Part shown: one piece after another, positions 14,157 to 22,622 of the stretch
Numbering within the stretch: the first letter of the stretch is position 1
Layout of the letters: each line of letters begins with the position of its first letter
Source: an uncultured Flavobacteriales bacterium
Lineage (GTDB): Bacteria; Bacteroidota; Bacteroidia; Flavobacteriales_G; Salibacteraceae
Direction of reading: 5' to 3'
Assembly (NCBI GenBank): GCA_937899835.1
Contig: CALCCE010000158.1
Location: forward strand, 1-32,095
DNA length: 32,095 bases
Translations under genes and position numbers: made by a program
Notes under the pieces: generated by a model
Seen by the model: the letters and a program-made list of their open reading frames with translations, nothing else
Database searches by the model: none
Told to the model about the DNA's origin: nothing

Positions 14157-16577
14157 ATGAATATGCGGAAATTGCAAAGGATAGTGATCCCATTGGCGTT
14201 GGTATTTGCCCTGTGTGCCAACCCGTGGATAAGAAAGGTGAATGGGCAAGGGAGGGCAGATTCTTTGGAAAAAGCATTGCTCCGATTGCCAGAGAAAGCA
14301 GCTTTGCGGGAGGTGTTGCAATTGGACCGCGACCGAAAGTTGCCCGGTGCACTCCTGGTGCGCTTTGCTGCCAAAATGGAAGTCCACATTTCCGAATTTG
14401 CTCCCGGTGAAGAACGAGGGGCTGCCTGGGTTTTTGTAGGAAAATCGGCACAAACCCAAGGCCAATACGAGGCCTCCAATGTATTGATGGCCAATGCGCT
14501 CGAACAGTTCAAAATTGGCGCCAGGTCTATCCAGATTATCGACTGCTACCTTCTCATTGGGGCCAATCATTATTACCTCAACCAGTTGGAATCGGCAGAG
14601 GCCAATTTTAAAAAGGCACTGTCGCAAAGTAAAATTGTGGCCGATCGCCAGGCCGAATCTGCCATTTTGAAAAACATTGGAGTCTTGCAAATTGAGCAGC
14701 GCAAGTGGAAGGAGGCGGAGCAAAACCTGCGGGAGGCCATGGCGGTAGAGGATGAGTTGGGAAATTTGAAAGATGTAGCTGGCTCTCGGGTCAATCTTGG
14801 TCTGTTGGCTTACCGTCAGGAAGATTTTTCTGGCAGTTTGGTGCATTACAACGAAGCGTTGACCCTTTATCGGCAATTGGAGGAGCTTGGGTTAGAAGCG
14901 CGCACCCAGCTCAACCTGGGCATTTCTTATTTCAAGCTGGGGGATTTTGAAACCGCTCTAATACACCTCTATGAAGCCGTGCCATTGTTGCGCAACGATT
15001 CCTCTGAATTGCTCACTCTGGCCGAAGTGTACAGCACTATTGCCAACGTTTTCAACCGCATGGGGAAACCTGAAGACGCCCTTGAAAACCAGGAGAAAGC
15101 CTTGACGATCTTTCAAGAATTGGGCAACAAAAGTGAACTGCCGCACTTGATGAACAATATGGCCAACAGCTATCGGGATATGGGAAAGACCGCTACGGCC
15201 ATTAAGTACTACAACAAAGGTTTGGCACTTAGCCGGGAAATGGGCCGAAATTTTAGCGAAATGTTATCGCTCGACAATCTGGGTGAAACGTATGAGCAAG
15301 AGGGGGATTACCAACTGGCTGAGCAGCACTACTTAATGGCCTTAGCTATTTCCGATAGCTTGGGATTGCGCGAAAACATCGCCATTACGGGCAACGAATT
15401 GGCCCGACTCTATCAAAAAACGCAGAAGTTGGATCGGGCTTTTATGTACCTCGACCGTGCCCGTGACAGTGCCCTGGCGGGCAATCACCAGCGGGAGTTG
15501 ATGAAAAACCATGGGATTCGGGCCCTGTTGTTGGCCGATGAGCAAGACTACCAAAATTCAATGGTGTACCTCCGCAAGTCGGTGGCGCTAAAAGATAGCC
15601 TTACCGAGTTGGAGCAATCGAAAAGTATCAACGAACTGAACACCCGTTTTAAGGTAGACGAACTGAAACAGGCAGTGGGTTACCTCACTCCGTTGCGGGA
15701 AACCTTGCAAGAAAAACTCGATACGGTAAAAGAGGAAAACCGGTCGCTCGAAACGGCCTTTTACAGTGCCTCCATCATTGCTTTTCTGTTGCTCATTATT
15801 GCTAGTATGGCCTTCTGGCGCTACCGTGAGAAAAGGCGTTCGAACCAATTGCTGTTGCAAAAAAATGCACAAATCGAAGCCTTGATCAAGCAGCAGGCGA
15901 CCATCAATCGCGAGTTAGTGCACCGCTCCATCAACCACCTTTCGGTGCTCCAGTCGGCTTTAAGTAGCGATTCGCGGCAACTGGGGCCTGGTCCGGCCCA
16001 GCAAATTGTACGGGGCAATGCCTCGCGGGTGCGTGCCATGGCAGGTATTATCAAAACTTTGTTCATCAACAACCAAAAAGAGGACCAGCCCAACGACCTC
16101 ATTCCCATGGCACCCTACCTGGATCAACTGCTGACGGATTTGATCTCCAGCTTCGGGTGGTCACGGGAGAAGGTCAATTGCCAGGTAGTAGTCAATCAAG
16201 GCCTGCATTTGTCTTCGGATAAGGCAACAATCATCGGATTATTGGTCAACGAATCTGCCACCAATTCTTTTAAACACGGTTTTTTTGAGGGTATGGCCGA
16301 AAGGCCGGAACTGGAAGTCGTACTCAATTGGCAATCCGACGAAGCTGCCGAAGGCGGCAAACGCATCTTGGCTTTGGAAGTAATCGACAATGGAAGGGGG
16401 CTACCGGGAGCACTTTCGGAGGAAAAGACCGAAGGGGCAGGCGAACAGCGCCCACATTTTGGTTCTAAACTAATTCTGCAATTAACCGATCAACTCAAGG
16501 GACACCGTGAGCAACTGCCCGGCAAGGGACCCAATGGTAGGGGAATTGGCTATCGGTTCCTGTTTCCCATGAGTTAG
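14157..16577 (+). CDS. TPR-containing sensor histidine kinase (HisKA_2-like)
   Basis: The 806-residue membrane kinase has an N-terminal signal or anchor (about 8-22). A long array of tetratricopeptide-like helix pairs (about 95-480) is probably periplasmic. A coiled coil comes next and a single membrane segment at about 535-555 (IIAFLLLIIASMAFW). The cytoplasmic part has a second coiled coil and a HisKA_2-like dimerisation helix with the probable phospho-accepting H589 in LVHRSINHL. The ATPase domain has its N box at about 694-708 (LLVNESATNSFKHG), a G1 box in VIDNGRGLPG and a final GYRFLFPM strand. Start could instead be the ATG at 14163. It precedes a LytTR response regulator by 270 nt and is probably its partner. 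The signal sensed is unknown. Confidence 0.85.
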   Translation: MNMRKLQRIVIPLALVFALCANPWIRKVNGQGRADSLEKALLRLPEKAALREVLQLDRDRKLPGALLVRFAAKMEVHISEFAPGEERGAAWVFVGKSAQTQGQYEASNVLMANALEQFKIGARSIQIIDCYLLIGANHYYLNQLESAEANFKKALSQSKIVADRQAESAILKNIGVLQIEQRKWKEAEQNLREAMAVEDELGNLKDVAGSRVNLGLLAYRQEDFSGSLVHYNEALTLYRQLEELGLEARTQLNLGISYFKLGDFETALIHLYEAVPLLRNDSSELLTLAEVYSTIANVFNRMGKPEDALENQEKALTIFQELGNKSELPHLMNNMANSYRDMGKTATAIKYYNKGLALSREMGRNFSEMLSLDNLGETYEQEGDYQLAEQHYLMALAISDSLGLRENIAITGNELARLYQKTQKLDRAFMYLDRARDSALAGNHQRELMKNHGIRALLLADEQDYQNSMVYLRKSVALKDSLTELEQSKSINELNTRFKVDELKQAVGYLTPLRETLQEKLDTVKEENRSLETAFYSASIIAFLLLIIASMAFWRYREKRRSNQLLLQKNAQIEALIKQQATINRELVHRSINHLSVLQSALSSDSRQLGPGPAQQIVRGNASRVRAMAGIIKTLFINNQKEDQPNDLIPMAPYLDQLLTDLISSFGWSREKVNCQVVVNQGLHLSSDKATIIGLLVNESATNSFKHGFFEGMAERPELEVVLNWQSDEAAEGGKRILALEVIDNGRGLPGALSEEKTEGAGEQRPHFGSKLILQLTDQLKGHREQLPGKGPNGRGIGYRFLFPMS

Positions 16578-16685
16578 AACCCGTTTAGGATCTACTTTGG
16601 TGATTGGTTGAGGGGCCTTTGTTGCTGCACATTGACCAACTTCTAACTAGTAGAAATACGGGTGACTACCCGAGGTTTAGGCGGT

Positions 16686-16694
16686 AATTTGTAC
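16686..16694 (+). promoter_or_regulatory. AATTTGTAC box upstream of the first LytTR regulator
   Basis: This is the second occurrence of the nonamer, 153 nt before the ATG at 16848. Seven bases later a perfect hairpin follows (TCCCCT/AGGGGA, 16701-16716), which would be near the 5' end of a transcript started here. The function is inferred. Confidence 0.3.
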
Positions 16695-16847
16695 GAATTT
16701 TCCCCTATTTAGGGGAGTCAGGAAAAGATAGAAAGCCCGTATTTTAGACTCCGCTTCAACGGGAGTTGGCAATCAAAAGTGGCCGACCTTCATTAGAAGC
16801 CCGCGCAGCAGGAAGATAATCACAGGAAAGCACTGAATTACAAAACG

Positions 16848-17678
16848 ATGGAGCAGCAGGAAAAGATCAGCATTCTGGTGGTAGAAGATCAATTGTTGAT
16901 TGCCGATGAGTTGGTTGATATTTTAGAAATGGATTTGGGCTACCGGGTGAGTGCCGCGGTGACCAGTGGAGAAGCTGCGCTTGAGGCCGCAGCGGTTGAG
17001 TTGCCCGATCTGCTGTTGTTAGACATCCAGATTGAGGGCGAAATGGATGGTATTGCTACGGCAGAAGTGTTCAATCAACGCTACGATTTTGCCTTGCCCA
17101 TCATTTATGTTTCAACTCATTTTGATGCCAACACCCGCCAGCGGGCTTTGCAAACCCGGCCTGCCAACTACCTGGTGAAACCTTACCAGGACCACGAATT
17201 GGCTTTTGCCATTCAAATGGCGTTGCACAACAAAGAACAAGGCCGGGAAGTGGACCCGGAGCAGGGTCACCAACAGGGCCCTCCAAGCGGCCAGGTGGAG
17301 GAACTGCCCAATATACTCAACAACCGGATTTTTATTCGCCACGACAACCACCACGTAAAAATTGAATTGAGTGATGTACTCTGGTTGGAGGCCAATGGGG
17401 CTTATGTCAATTTTATAACCGCCCGCAAAAAGTTTACCCTTACCAACTGTAGCCTGGAAGACCTCGAATCGAAATTGCCGGGCAACCGCTTTGTGCGGGT
17501 ACACCGCAGTTTCATCATCAACCTCGACAAGGTGGTGGCGTTCAATTCCTACTCCATCACCATCGATGGTGCGGAGAAGGTACAAAACCTCAAAAATTCG
17601 ATGCAAAACCTCGATGGGCGTATCCCCATCACTGCACGGTACCGGGAGAATTTCGAGAAGCGTTTTCGCTTGATTTAG
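16848..17678 (+). CDS. LytTR-family response regulator
   Basis: The 276-residue protein has a receiver domain at about 6-125, with acidic-pocket E13/D14, phospho-acceptor D59 in LLLLDIQIEG, T90 in YVST and K111 in LVKPY. A polar linker rich in Gln, Glu and Pro covers 125-155. The DNA-binding LytTR domain follows (about 160-275), containing WLEANGAYVNF and the family motif FVRVHRSFIINLDKV. Phosphorylation of D59, probably by the upstream TPR kinase, would promote dimeric binding to direct repeats. The 270-nt upstream spacer suggests it has its own promoter. A stem-loop follows the gene. Confidence 0.9.
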   Translation: MEQQEKISILVVEDQLLIADELVDILEMDLGYRVSAAVTSGEAALEAAAVELPDLLLLDIQIEGEMDGIATAEVFNQRYDFALPIIYVSTHFDANTRQRALQTRPANYLVKPYQDHELAFAIQMALHNKEQGREVDPEQGHQQGPPSGQVEELPNILNNRIFIRHDNHHVKIELSDVLWLEANGAYVNFITARKKFTLTNCSLEDLESKLPGNRFVRVHRSFIINLDKVVAFNSYSITIDGAEKVQNLKNSMQNLDGRIPITARYRENFEKRFRLI

Positions 17679-17700
17679 AAACCATTTTCAACGGTTTCAC

Positions 17701-17737
17701 CTACTGGGAAAAAGCGTTATTCAGGCTTTTCCAGTAG
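17701..17737 (+). terminator. Hairpin after the first LytTR regulator
   Basis: The arms 17701-17715 and 17725-17737 pair over about 13 bp with a two-base bulge (CTACTGG with CCAGTAG at the base). No clear T-run follows, so termination is possible but not certain. The rest of the 300-nt spacer 17679-17978 holds no gene I would defend; a 64-codon open frame at 17746-17940 has no recognisable content. Confidence 0.4.
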
Positions 17738-17978
17738 TTGAAGCAATGGTGACTTTCTTTTACCGGAGCCTTGTTGTTCAGGCGCTTTTCCACATCTCTT
17801 TATTCCAGTTCATGCGCGCTGACTCCTGCCGATTGGCAACGGACCTGGTCGGCTTCAAAATGATTCAAAAACGGAACTACCCTTTCCAAAAACCCGATTG
17901 GTGGTTTGGGAAAAAAGAGTTGTACTCCTTCTTTAGTTAATGGTCATTTGGGAGGTAATCATTTAACAATTCCCATAC

Positions 17979-18554
17979 ATGCCTCCTTTTCAAACACAGA
18001 CCATCCAGCTCTTGCTGGAACGTGCAGTAGAAAAAGCCCAAACCACTATGGATTATTCCGGGCTTGAAACTTTGAGTGATCGAATCAACGAAGTAGCCCA
18101 GGAAAGCCTGGGAGTAGAGGTTAGCCGAAAGTACCTCTACGACAATGTGTATTGTCAAATCAAAAAAGCCATCAAAAGCCGGCAACAACAAGTGTTCCTC
18201 AGCCGAATGCACCTCAATGCCATCGCTTTGTTTCTCGGTTTTCGCGACATCATTCAATTCTTGCAAAAAAACGGCTACCGGTTTCCCAATCATTTTGCAG
18301 GTTTTCCGGAAGCGGGAAGCAACAACTTACACGCACGCTCAGGCACTGACTTTGTGGCCTCTGAACCTGAAGTAACTCGCACACCAATACGGGTTTCCCA
18401 ACCGGCCAATCCACGACTGGATTATACCGCACAAAGTCAGATGGGAATCGCTCATTCCGGAATTACTGTGCTGGGAGGTACGGTCTCGATCGATGCCCAA
18501 AACATCGCCGGTCGCGACCTGGTTTTTCAATCCCCTTTGGGGCAATCGGCCTAA
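17979..18554 (+). CDS. Unknown protein with a Bacteroidota HTH-like N-terminal domain and an IAGRDL motif
   Basis: The 191-residue soluble protein has no recognised name. Residues about 8-105 are helical and follow a pattern I know from many Bacteroidota proteins. A LSxxI...GVxxS segment (LSDRINEVAQESLGVEVSRKYLY) is followed by LxxMHLNAIALFLGFRDIIQFLQ, similar to the tLdaLarfLGF.sw.dF ending of that domain. It is probably a helix-turn-helix or protein-interaction module. A polar linker (about 110-160) follows. The C-terminal tail (VLGGTVSIDAQNIAGRDLVF, 161-180) looks like short beta strands and shares [IV]AGRD[IL] with the next gene product. That gene starts 19 nt downstream, so the two are likely co-transcribed. 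Function unknown. Confidence 0.65.
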   Translation: MPPFQTQTIQLLLERAVEKAQTTMDYSGLETLSDRINEVAQESLGVEVSRKYLYDNVYCQIKKAIKSRQQQVFLSRMHLNAIALFLGFRDIIQFLQKNGYRFPNHFAGFPEAGSNNLHARSGTDFVASEPEVTRTPIRVSQPANPRLDYTAQSQMGIAHSGITVLGGTVSIDAQNIAGRDLVFQSPLGQSA

Positions 18555-18573
18555 TTGCTAAACCGCTTTTGCA

Positions 18574-19608
18574 ATGGACAACAAACTGCAATCGATGGAG
18601 GACTGTGGTGCGGTGACCGATAACCTCAATTTGATCGGTGAGCACGTAGCGGGTCGCGACATCCACATTACCGTTAATTCCAGGCCGATTCTGGTGCTGG
18701 ATATGCTTAAACCTATCGGCCAACGCCTGTTGAAGCTACGGCCCTATTGGGGGCTGCTGCTGCTGCTGGGCGGACTATTTGTGCTTGGCTGGTACGGGTG
18801 CAGTGAGCCCTCGGGGCTGGTCTTGCGCAGAGCAACCTGGGCCCTGATGCCCTGTGGGTTGCTGCTGCTCATTGGCTATCCCCGCCGAATGCCTTGGCTT
18901 GTGACTTGCTCGATGATGGGAGGGCTCCTGTTGTGGCAGGTGAATCCTGAATATTGGGTAAACGATGGCTGCTATGCGCGTAGCGGCATGGCGGGACCAA
19001 TGGCGCTTACTGGTGGTTTCAGCATTGAAGCTTCGGGCCCTACTCATGAAATGGTAGCCGAAACGGTGCGCTTTCGGGTAGATTCGTGGCAGGAACGCAT
19101 CGCGGCCTCCTTGCCCTTTACCGACCGAGATGCCAGTTCGGCCGATTCTTTACAGGATGTACTCAAACGCTGTGGATTGCCGGAGGACGAAAGGGCGGTG
19201 CACTATTATTTCAGCAACAACGAGGAGGTACTCCGCTCTAAATGGAACCTGCAACGTATTGGGCTGAACCTGAGTCCTGAAAACCTGCTTTCTGAGGCAG
19301 GAGATGCGGCCGGGCGCTGCTTTCAATTGCCCTCAGGGAATCCGTCTTCCAGCAGCCTTACCCTGGGCATCTTCTTGCCCGAATCGGTAGAGTACATCAT
19401 TCACGATGGCAAACCCCTGGGCAATTCTGGCTGGCAGGTTCCAGTAGAATATACCGCCCCTGAACGGCTGCTTACTTGTGATTTAGAGGCCTCCCCCGAT
19501 GTTTCACGCATCACGCTGAACAGCATCCAAATCTTAGGCTTTAAACCCATAGAAACCTACCTCTTTGCTTTCAAAGGAGGGCATTGGGAATTTATCGGAC
19601 TTCAATGA
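18574..19608 (+). CDS. Unknown membrane protein with an N-terminal VAGRDI motif
   Basis: The 344-residue protein starts with a short soluble segment bearing LIGEHVAGRDIHITV (20-34), the motif shared with the preceding gene product. Three hydrophobic segments follow, at about 58-76, 88-104 and 108-124. A soluble domain of about 215 residues completes it; with a cytoplasmic N-terminus, three crossings would put this domain outside the cytoplasm. The domain has a few Cys residues and ends in FKGGHWEFIGLQ. I recognise no family. The context suggests a two-protein unit in which the GRD motifs bring the soluble HTH-like protein to the membrane; this is inference. Confidence 0.6.
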   Translation: MDNKLQSMEDCGAVTDNLNLIGEHVAGRDIHITVNSRPILVLDMLKPIGQRLLKLRPYWGLLLLLGGLFVLGWYGCSEPSGLVLRRATWALMPCGLLLLIGYPRRMPWLVTCSMMGGLLLWQVNPEYWVNDGCYARSGMAGPMALTGGFSIEASGPTHEMVAETVRFRVDSWQERIAASLPFTDRDASSADSLQDVLKRCGLPEDERAVHYYFSNNEEVLRSKWNLQRIGLNLSPENLLSEAGDAAGRCFQLPSGNPSSSSLTLGIFLPESVEYIIHDGKPLGNSGWQVPVEYTAPERLLTCDLEASPDVSRITLNSIQILGFKPIETYLFAFKGGHWEFIGLQ

Positions 19609-19739
19609 TTGAGCAATATTTTTTACATGCATTTCACCAACCGAATGACACATTTGGGAAAGAAATTGCCGGAGCAGAACCATCGAATGTGCTGCCCACT
19701 TTTCCCGAATCTTATTTCAACCCCCAAACTACTTCAAGC

Positions 19740-20012
19740 ATGAGTTCTAAACGACATGTGCTCCGAGCCATCGACGAAAAAGTACGTGGCATCTATTCTG
19801 TATGGCAAATCGGGGTTTCGCAAGATTTGCTGCGTGACCGCACCTATTGGTCGCAACGTGCCGATACGTTCAACTGGTCGGATTGGGAAGTTGACAATTG
19901 GCAACATGCCCTGGATGTGGAGAAATACTTTACCCTGGAAATGGGCATGCGCAGCAGTGGGGCGGTGCAAGGTCTCGACCCGAATTTGCGTACCTACCTT
20001 TTCGTATTCTAA
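19740..20012 (+). CDS. Small GIY-YIG-like protein, 90 residues
   Basis: The N-terminal half reads RAIDEKVRGIYSVWQIGVSQDLLRDR, like a GIY-YIG hairpin (GIY...QIG.s.d...R) but with a very short spacing. The C-terminal half, with DVEKYFTLEMGMRSSG ending in TYLFVF, fits a family of small stand-alone Bacteroidota proteins I recall, which end in GMKGGTGG...YVYIF. The Gly-rich loop is less conserved here. The frame is open upstream to 19584, and an ATG at 19605 overlaps the previous stop. The ATG at 19740 is chosen because it matches the family length. Nuclease activity is doubtful, as the usual catalytic Glu is not evident. It may belong to the preceding two-gene unit. Confidence 0.6.
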   Translation: MSSKRHVLRAIDEKVRGIYSVWQIGVSQDLLRDRTYWSQRADTFNWSDWEVDNWQHALDVEKYFTLEMGMRSSGAVQGLDPNLRTYLFVF

Positions 20013-20178
20013 TGGGTTTTTCCCGGATGTTGGGTGATTGCCGCCTGCTGGCTCAATGTTCGGGGAGCTATTGCTTCCCTGAAAAAAGATAAGTCGCTAC
20101 CTTCGTGCTGTTTTCGGGAGGTCAGTGCCTCTTTTTCCTGTTTCCATTTTTTGATATTCCTTTTGTTTGGGGAATTGT

Positions 20179-20187
20179 AATTTGTAC
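20179..20187 (+). promoter_or_regulatory. AATTTGTAC box directly before the LytS-like kinase
   Basis: This is the third occurrence of the nonamer, ending 3 nt before the ATG at 20191. If it is a promoter -7 region, the transcript would be almost leaderless, or else the true start is further downstream. Confidence 0.3.
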
Positions 20188-20190
20188 CAC

Positions 20191-21291
20191 ATGACGCTGC
20201 TGCGCAAATGGGATTGGAAATGGATTGGAATAGTGCTGGGCATTTGGACCCTCATTGCGCTGCTGATTTCTACCCAGCTTTATTTGTTTTTGCAAGACAG
20301 TGGTAACGCCTTGCCGTGGCCCAAAGTCTTCCTCATTCAGCTCATCGTTTGGTACCTCTGGGCGGCTTTCACGCCGGTGCTCTTGTGGCTGGGCCGATGG
20401 GTACGCATCGGTGGGCGACAATCCATTTTGGCCATTGGTTTCCATTTGGTATTCAGTGTAGCATGGGTGCTGGTGTTTCTGGTGGGCTACGTCATCGTGT
20501 TTCAATTCGTAGCGGAGGTTCCTTACTCTTGGCAGGGCTTTCAAGCCACTTACAAAACCTTTTTTCTACAACTGTTTCACTGGGACCTCATCATTTACTG
20601 GTCCATCCTGGGCATTGGTTATGCCTTCGACTATTACCGCCAAAACCGCGACCGGGAGTTACAAACCGTGCAGTTGGAGTCGCAATTGGTGCAGGCGCAG
20701 CTACAAGCCCTCAAAATGCAGTTGCAGCCCCACTTTTTGTTCAATACCCTCAACACCATTGCCGGCATGGTGCGGGTAGAAGAAAAGGCAGCGGCCATAC
20801 AGATGCTGGCCGGTTTGAGCGATTTGTTGCGGCAGGCCCTGGCCCGAAAAGATCAGCAGGAGGTGAGCCTGGAAGTAGAAATGGACTTTTTGCAGCGCTA
20901 CCTCAACATCGAAGCCATTCGTTTTCGCGACCAGCTTGCCCTGAAGGTGGAAGTTCCTGAGCACCTGCTTGCGGCCCGGGTGCCCAGCTTGTTGGTGCAA
21001 CCGTTGGTAGAAAATGCCTTTCATCATGGGCTGGCCAAAAAAATTGGAGCCGGTCGGTTGGAGATAACGGTGCAGCAACATGCTTCCGAACTGCGATTTC
21101 GTATTTTCAACGAAGGACCACCCTATCAGGAGCACCAAACCCAGGGGCAGGGAATTGGCTTGCAAACTACCCGCCAACGCTTGCAACAACACTTCCCCGA
21201 CCAGCACCAACTGCACATTGGCAACGTAGAGGGTGGGGTAGAGGTAATCGTAGCCATTCCGCTTAAGCTTGAACCAAAGGCCACTGCATAG
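20191..21291 (+). CDS. LytS-like sensor histidine kinase
   Basis: The 366-residue membrane kinase has four hydrophobic segments in residues 1-145 and no separate sensor domain. A coiled coil (about 148-175) follows. The His_kinase domain (PF06580 type) has the phospho-accepting H181 in LQPHFLFNTLN. The ATPase domain has LLVQPLVENAFHHGLAK (N box) and a G2-type GQGIGLQTTRQRL. An ATG at 20167 is also in frame, but the one at 20191 starts directly at the first membrane helix. The partner response regulator begins one base after its stop, so the two are certainly co-transcribed and probably coupled. Membrane-embedded kinases of this type often sense envelope state or small lipophilic signals; the input here is unknown. 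Confidence 0.92.
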   Translation: MTLLRKWDWKWIGIVLGIWTLIALLISTQLYLFLQDSGNALPWPKVFLIQLIVWYLWAAFTPVLLWLGRWVRIGGRQSILAIGFHLVFSVAWVLVFLVGYVIVFQFVAEVPYSWQGFQATYKTFFLQLFHWDLIIYWSILGIGYAFDYYRQNRDRELQTVQLESQLVQAQLQALKMQLQPHFLFNTLNTIAGMVRVEEKAAAIQMLAGLSDLLRQALARKDQQEVSLEVEMDFLQRYLNIEAIRFRDQLALKVEVPEHLLAARVPSLLVQPLVENAFHHGLAKKIGAGRLEITVQQHASELRFRIFNEGPPYQEHQTQGQGIGLQTTRQRLQQHFPDQHQLHIGNVEGGVEVIVAIPLKLEPKATA

Positions 21292-21292
21292 C

Positions 21293-22045
21293 ATGAAGTT
21301 GAACACCATAATTGTTGATGATGAGTTCTATGCCCGGCAATCGCTCAAGGTATTGCTGGAGCAAGACGCGGATGTGCGGCTGGTGGCCGAATGCAGAAAC
21401 GGGGCCGAAGCGGTGCAGGCCGTACGCCATTACCAGCCCGATCTGCTCATTCTCGACATTCAAATGCCCGAGATTAATGGCTTTGAGGTCTTGCGGCAAC
21501 TTTCGGATTTGGTCCTGCCCATCGTAATCTTTTCTACCGCCTACGATCAATATGCCCTTCAGGCCTTTGAAGTACACGCCCTGGATTACTTGCTAAAACC
21601 CTACAGCGACCAGCGTTTTTTTGAGGCCTTGAACCGGGCCAAACAACAATTGGGGCAAGCCCAACCCACTACCGATCCACGCCTGGCGGCCTTACTACAA
21701 CAATGGCAACCCGAAAGCCCCACCCGCATTGCCATTCGTTCTGCTGGTAAAACTAAATTGGTACATGTAGAAACCATTATTTGGGTAGAAGCAGCCGATC
21801 AATACGTGCGCTTGCACACTACTGAAGGAACTTTTTTACACCGCGAATCCATGAGCCGGATAGAACAACAATTGACCGGCCCCTCTTTTTTTCGCACCCA
21901 CCGATCGGCCATCGTAGCCCTCAATCGCATCACCGAATTGGAGACCTACGCGCAGGGCGATTGCTATGTGCATTTAAACAGTGGCGACCGCATCCGCCTG
22001 GCGCGCAACCGCAAAGAAGCCCTCGAACAGCAGCTCGGTTTGTAG
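21293..22045 (+). CDS. LytTR-family response regulator, partner of the LytS-like kinase
   Basis: The 250-residue regulator has a receiver domain (1 to about 120) with D9/D10 in the acidic pocket, phospho-acceptor D55 in LLILDIQMPEINGF, T/S in FSTAYDQYA and Lys in LLKPY. The LytTR DNA-binding domain (about 145-248) carries IIWVEAADQYVRLHT and FFRTHRSAIVALNRI. The ATG at 21293 is preferred over the in-frame ATG at 21269, which would overlap the kinase gene and add eight residues before the first beta strand. The spacing of one base from the kinase marks a two-component operon. Confidence 0.93.
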   Translation: MKLNTIIVDDEFYARQSLKVLLEQDADVRLVAECRNGAEAVQAVRHYQPDLLILDIQMPEINGFEVLRQLSDLVLPIVIFSTAYDQYALQAFEVHALDYLLKPYSDQRFFEALNRAKQQLGQAQPTTDPRLAALLQQWQPESPTRIAIRSAGKTKLVHVETIIWVEAADQYVRLHTTEGTFLHRESMSRIEQQLTGPSFFRTHRSAIVALNRITELETYAQGDCYVHLNSGDRIRLARNRKEALEQQLGL

Positions 22046-22144
22046 CTTTTGCCGAAAGCCTCCCAACAGCAACCCCGCCTTTCCCAACATCAATTCCCGC
22101 GTAGCCTCCAAGTCCGTAGCAACAGCGCCTTGATGGACCTACAC

Positions 22145-22162
22145 TTGTGGCATCAACCACAA
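22145..22162. promoter_or_regulatory. Inverted repeat before the NTF2-like gene
   Basis: TTGTGG (22145-22150) and CCACAA (22157-22162) flank CATCAA. The repeat lies 13 nt before the start codon at 22176, so it could be an operator or an mRNA hairpin. Confidence 0.35.
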
Positions 22163-22175
22163 AATACTTTTCACA

Positions 22176-22622
22176 ATGCGAAATCGAATCTTAGGCATGT
22201 GGCTGCTAAGCCTGTTGGCCATCACAGCCTGTACCGCACAAACTACAAACCCTACTCCTCCTATGATTGAAAAGATCATTGAAGCCTACGTGGCCGGTGG
22301 CGATCAAAACAACAGCTCGGTTTACCAAAACTACCAGAGTCCTGACTTTCGGGTAGCCTTCAACAACACGGCGAAGAACACCCTAAGCACCATGGACTAT
22401 AGCACCTACCACACTATGATCGACAACAAAACCTTCGGAGGTGATACCCGCAAGGTGATAATGGAAGAGGTGCAACTGCATGGGGATCAGATCGCCACGG
22501 TAAAAGTGCGCCTGGAAGGTAAGAAAGCCATTTTTTACAACCTCTTTTCGCTGGCCAAGGTAAACGGCGAGTGGCTGCTCGTGCAAGATATGGTATACAT
22601 GACGCCTAAAGCTGCAGGATGA
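22176..22622 (+). CDS. NTF2-like (lumazine-binding type) lipoprotein
   Basis: The 148-residue protein has a signal sequence with the lipobox AITAC (Cys at about 19). The mature part resembles the NTF2-like/lumazine-binding fold (PF12893 type). An initial helix (MIEKIIEAYVAGGDQNN) is followed by alternating strands and the typical end: VKVRLEGKKAIFYNLFSLAKVNGEWLLVQDMVY. These proteins bind small molecules or act as accessory subunits, and many have no assigned reaction. The stop codon overlaps the next start (ATGA), so it is translationally coupled to the peroxiredoxin-like gene. Together they suggest an envelope redox or stress function. Confidence 0.75.
   Translation: MRNRILGMWLLSLLAITACTAQTTNPTPPMIEKIIEAYVAGGDQNNSSVYQNYQSPDFRVAFNNTAKNTLSTMDYSTYHTMIDNKTFGGDTRKVIMEEVQLHGDQIATVKVRLEGKKAIFYNLFSLAKVNGEWLLVQDMVYMTPKAAG

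Noticed and set aside
17746-17940. Possible 64-residue gene between the first LytTR regulator and the cassette
   Set aside because: No motif, no signal sequence and no supporting neighbour signal; its start sits next to a hairpin. Chance open frame is more likely.
19584-19739. Longer N-terminus for the GIY-YIG-like protein
   Set aside because: The extra residues overlap the previous gene and do not match the short family I recall, while the ATG at 19740 gives the expected length.
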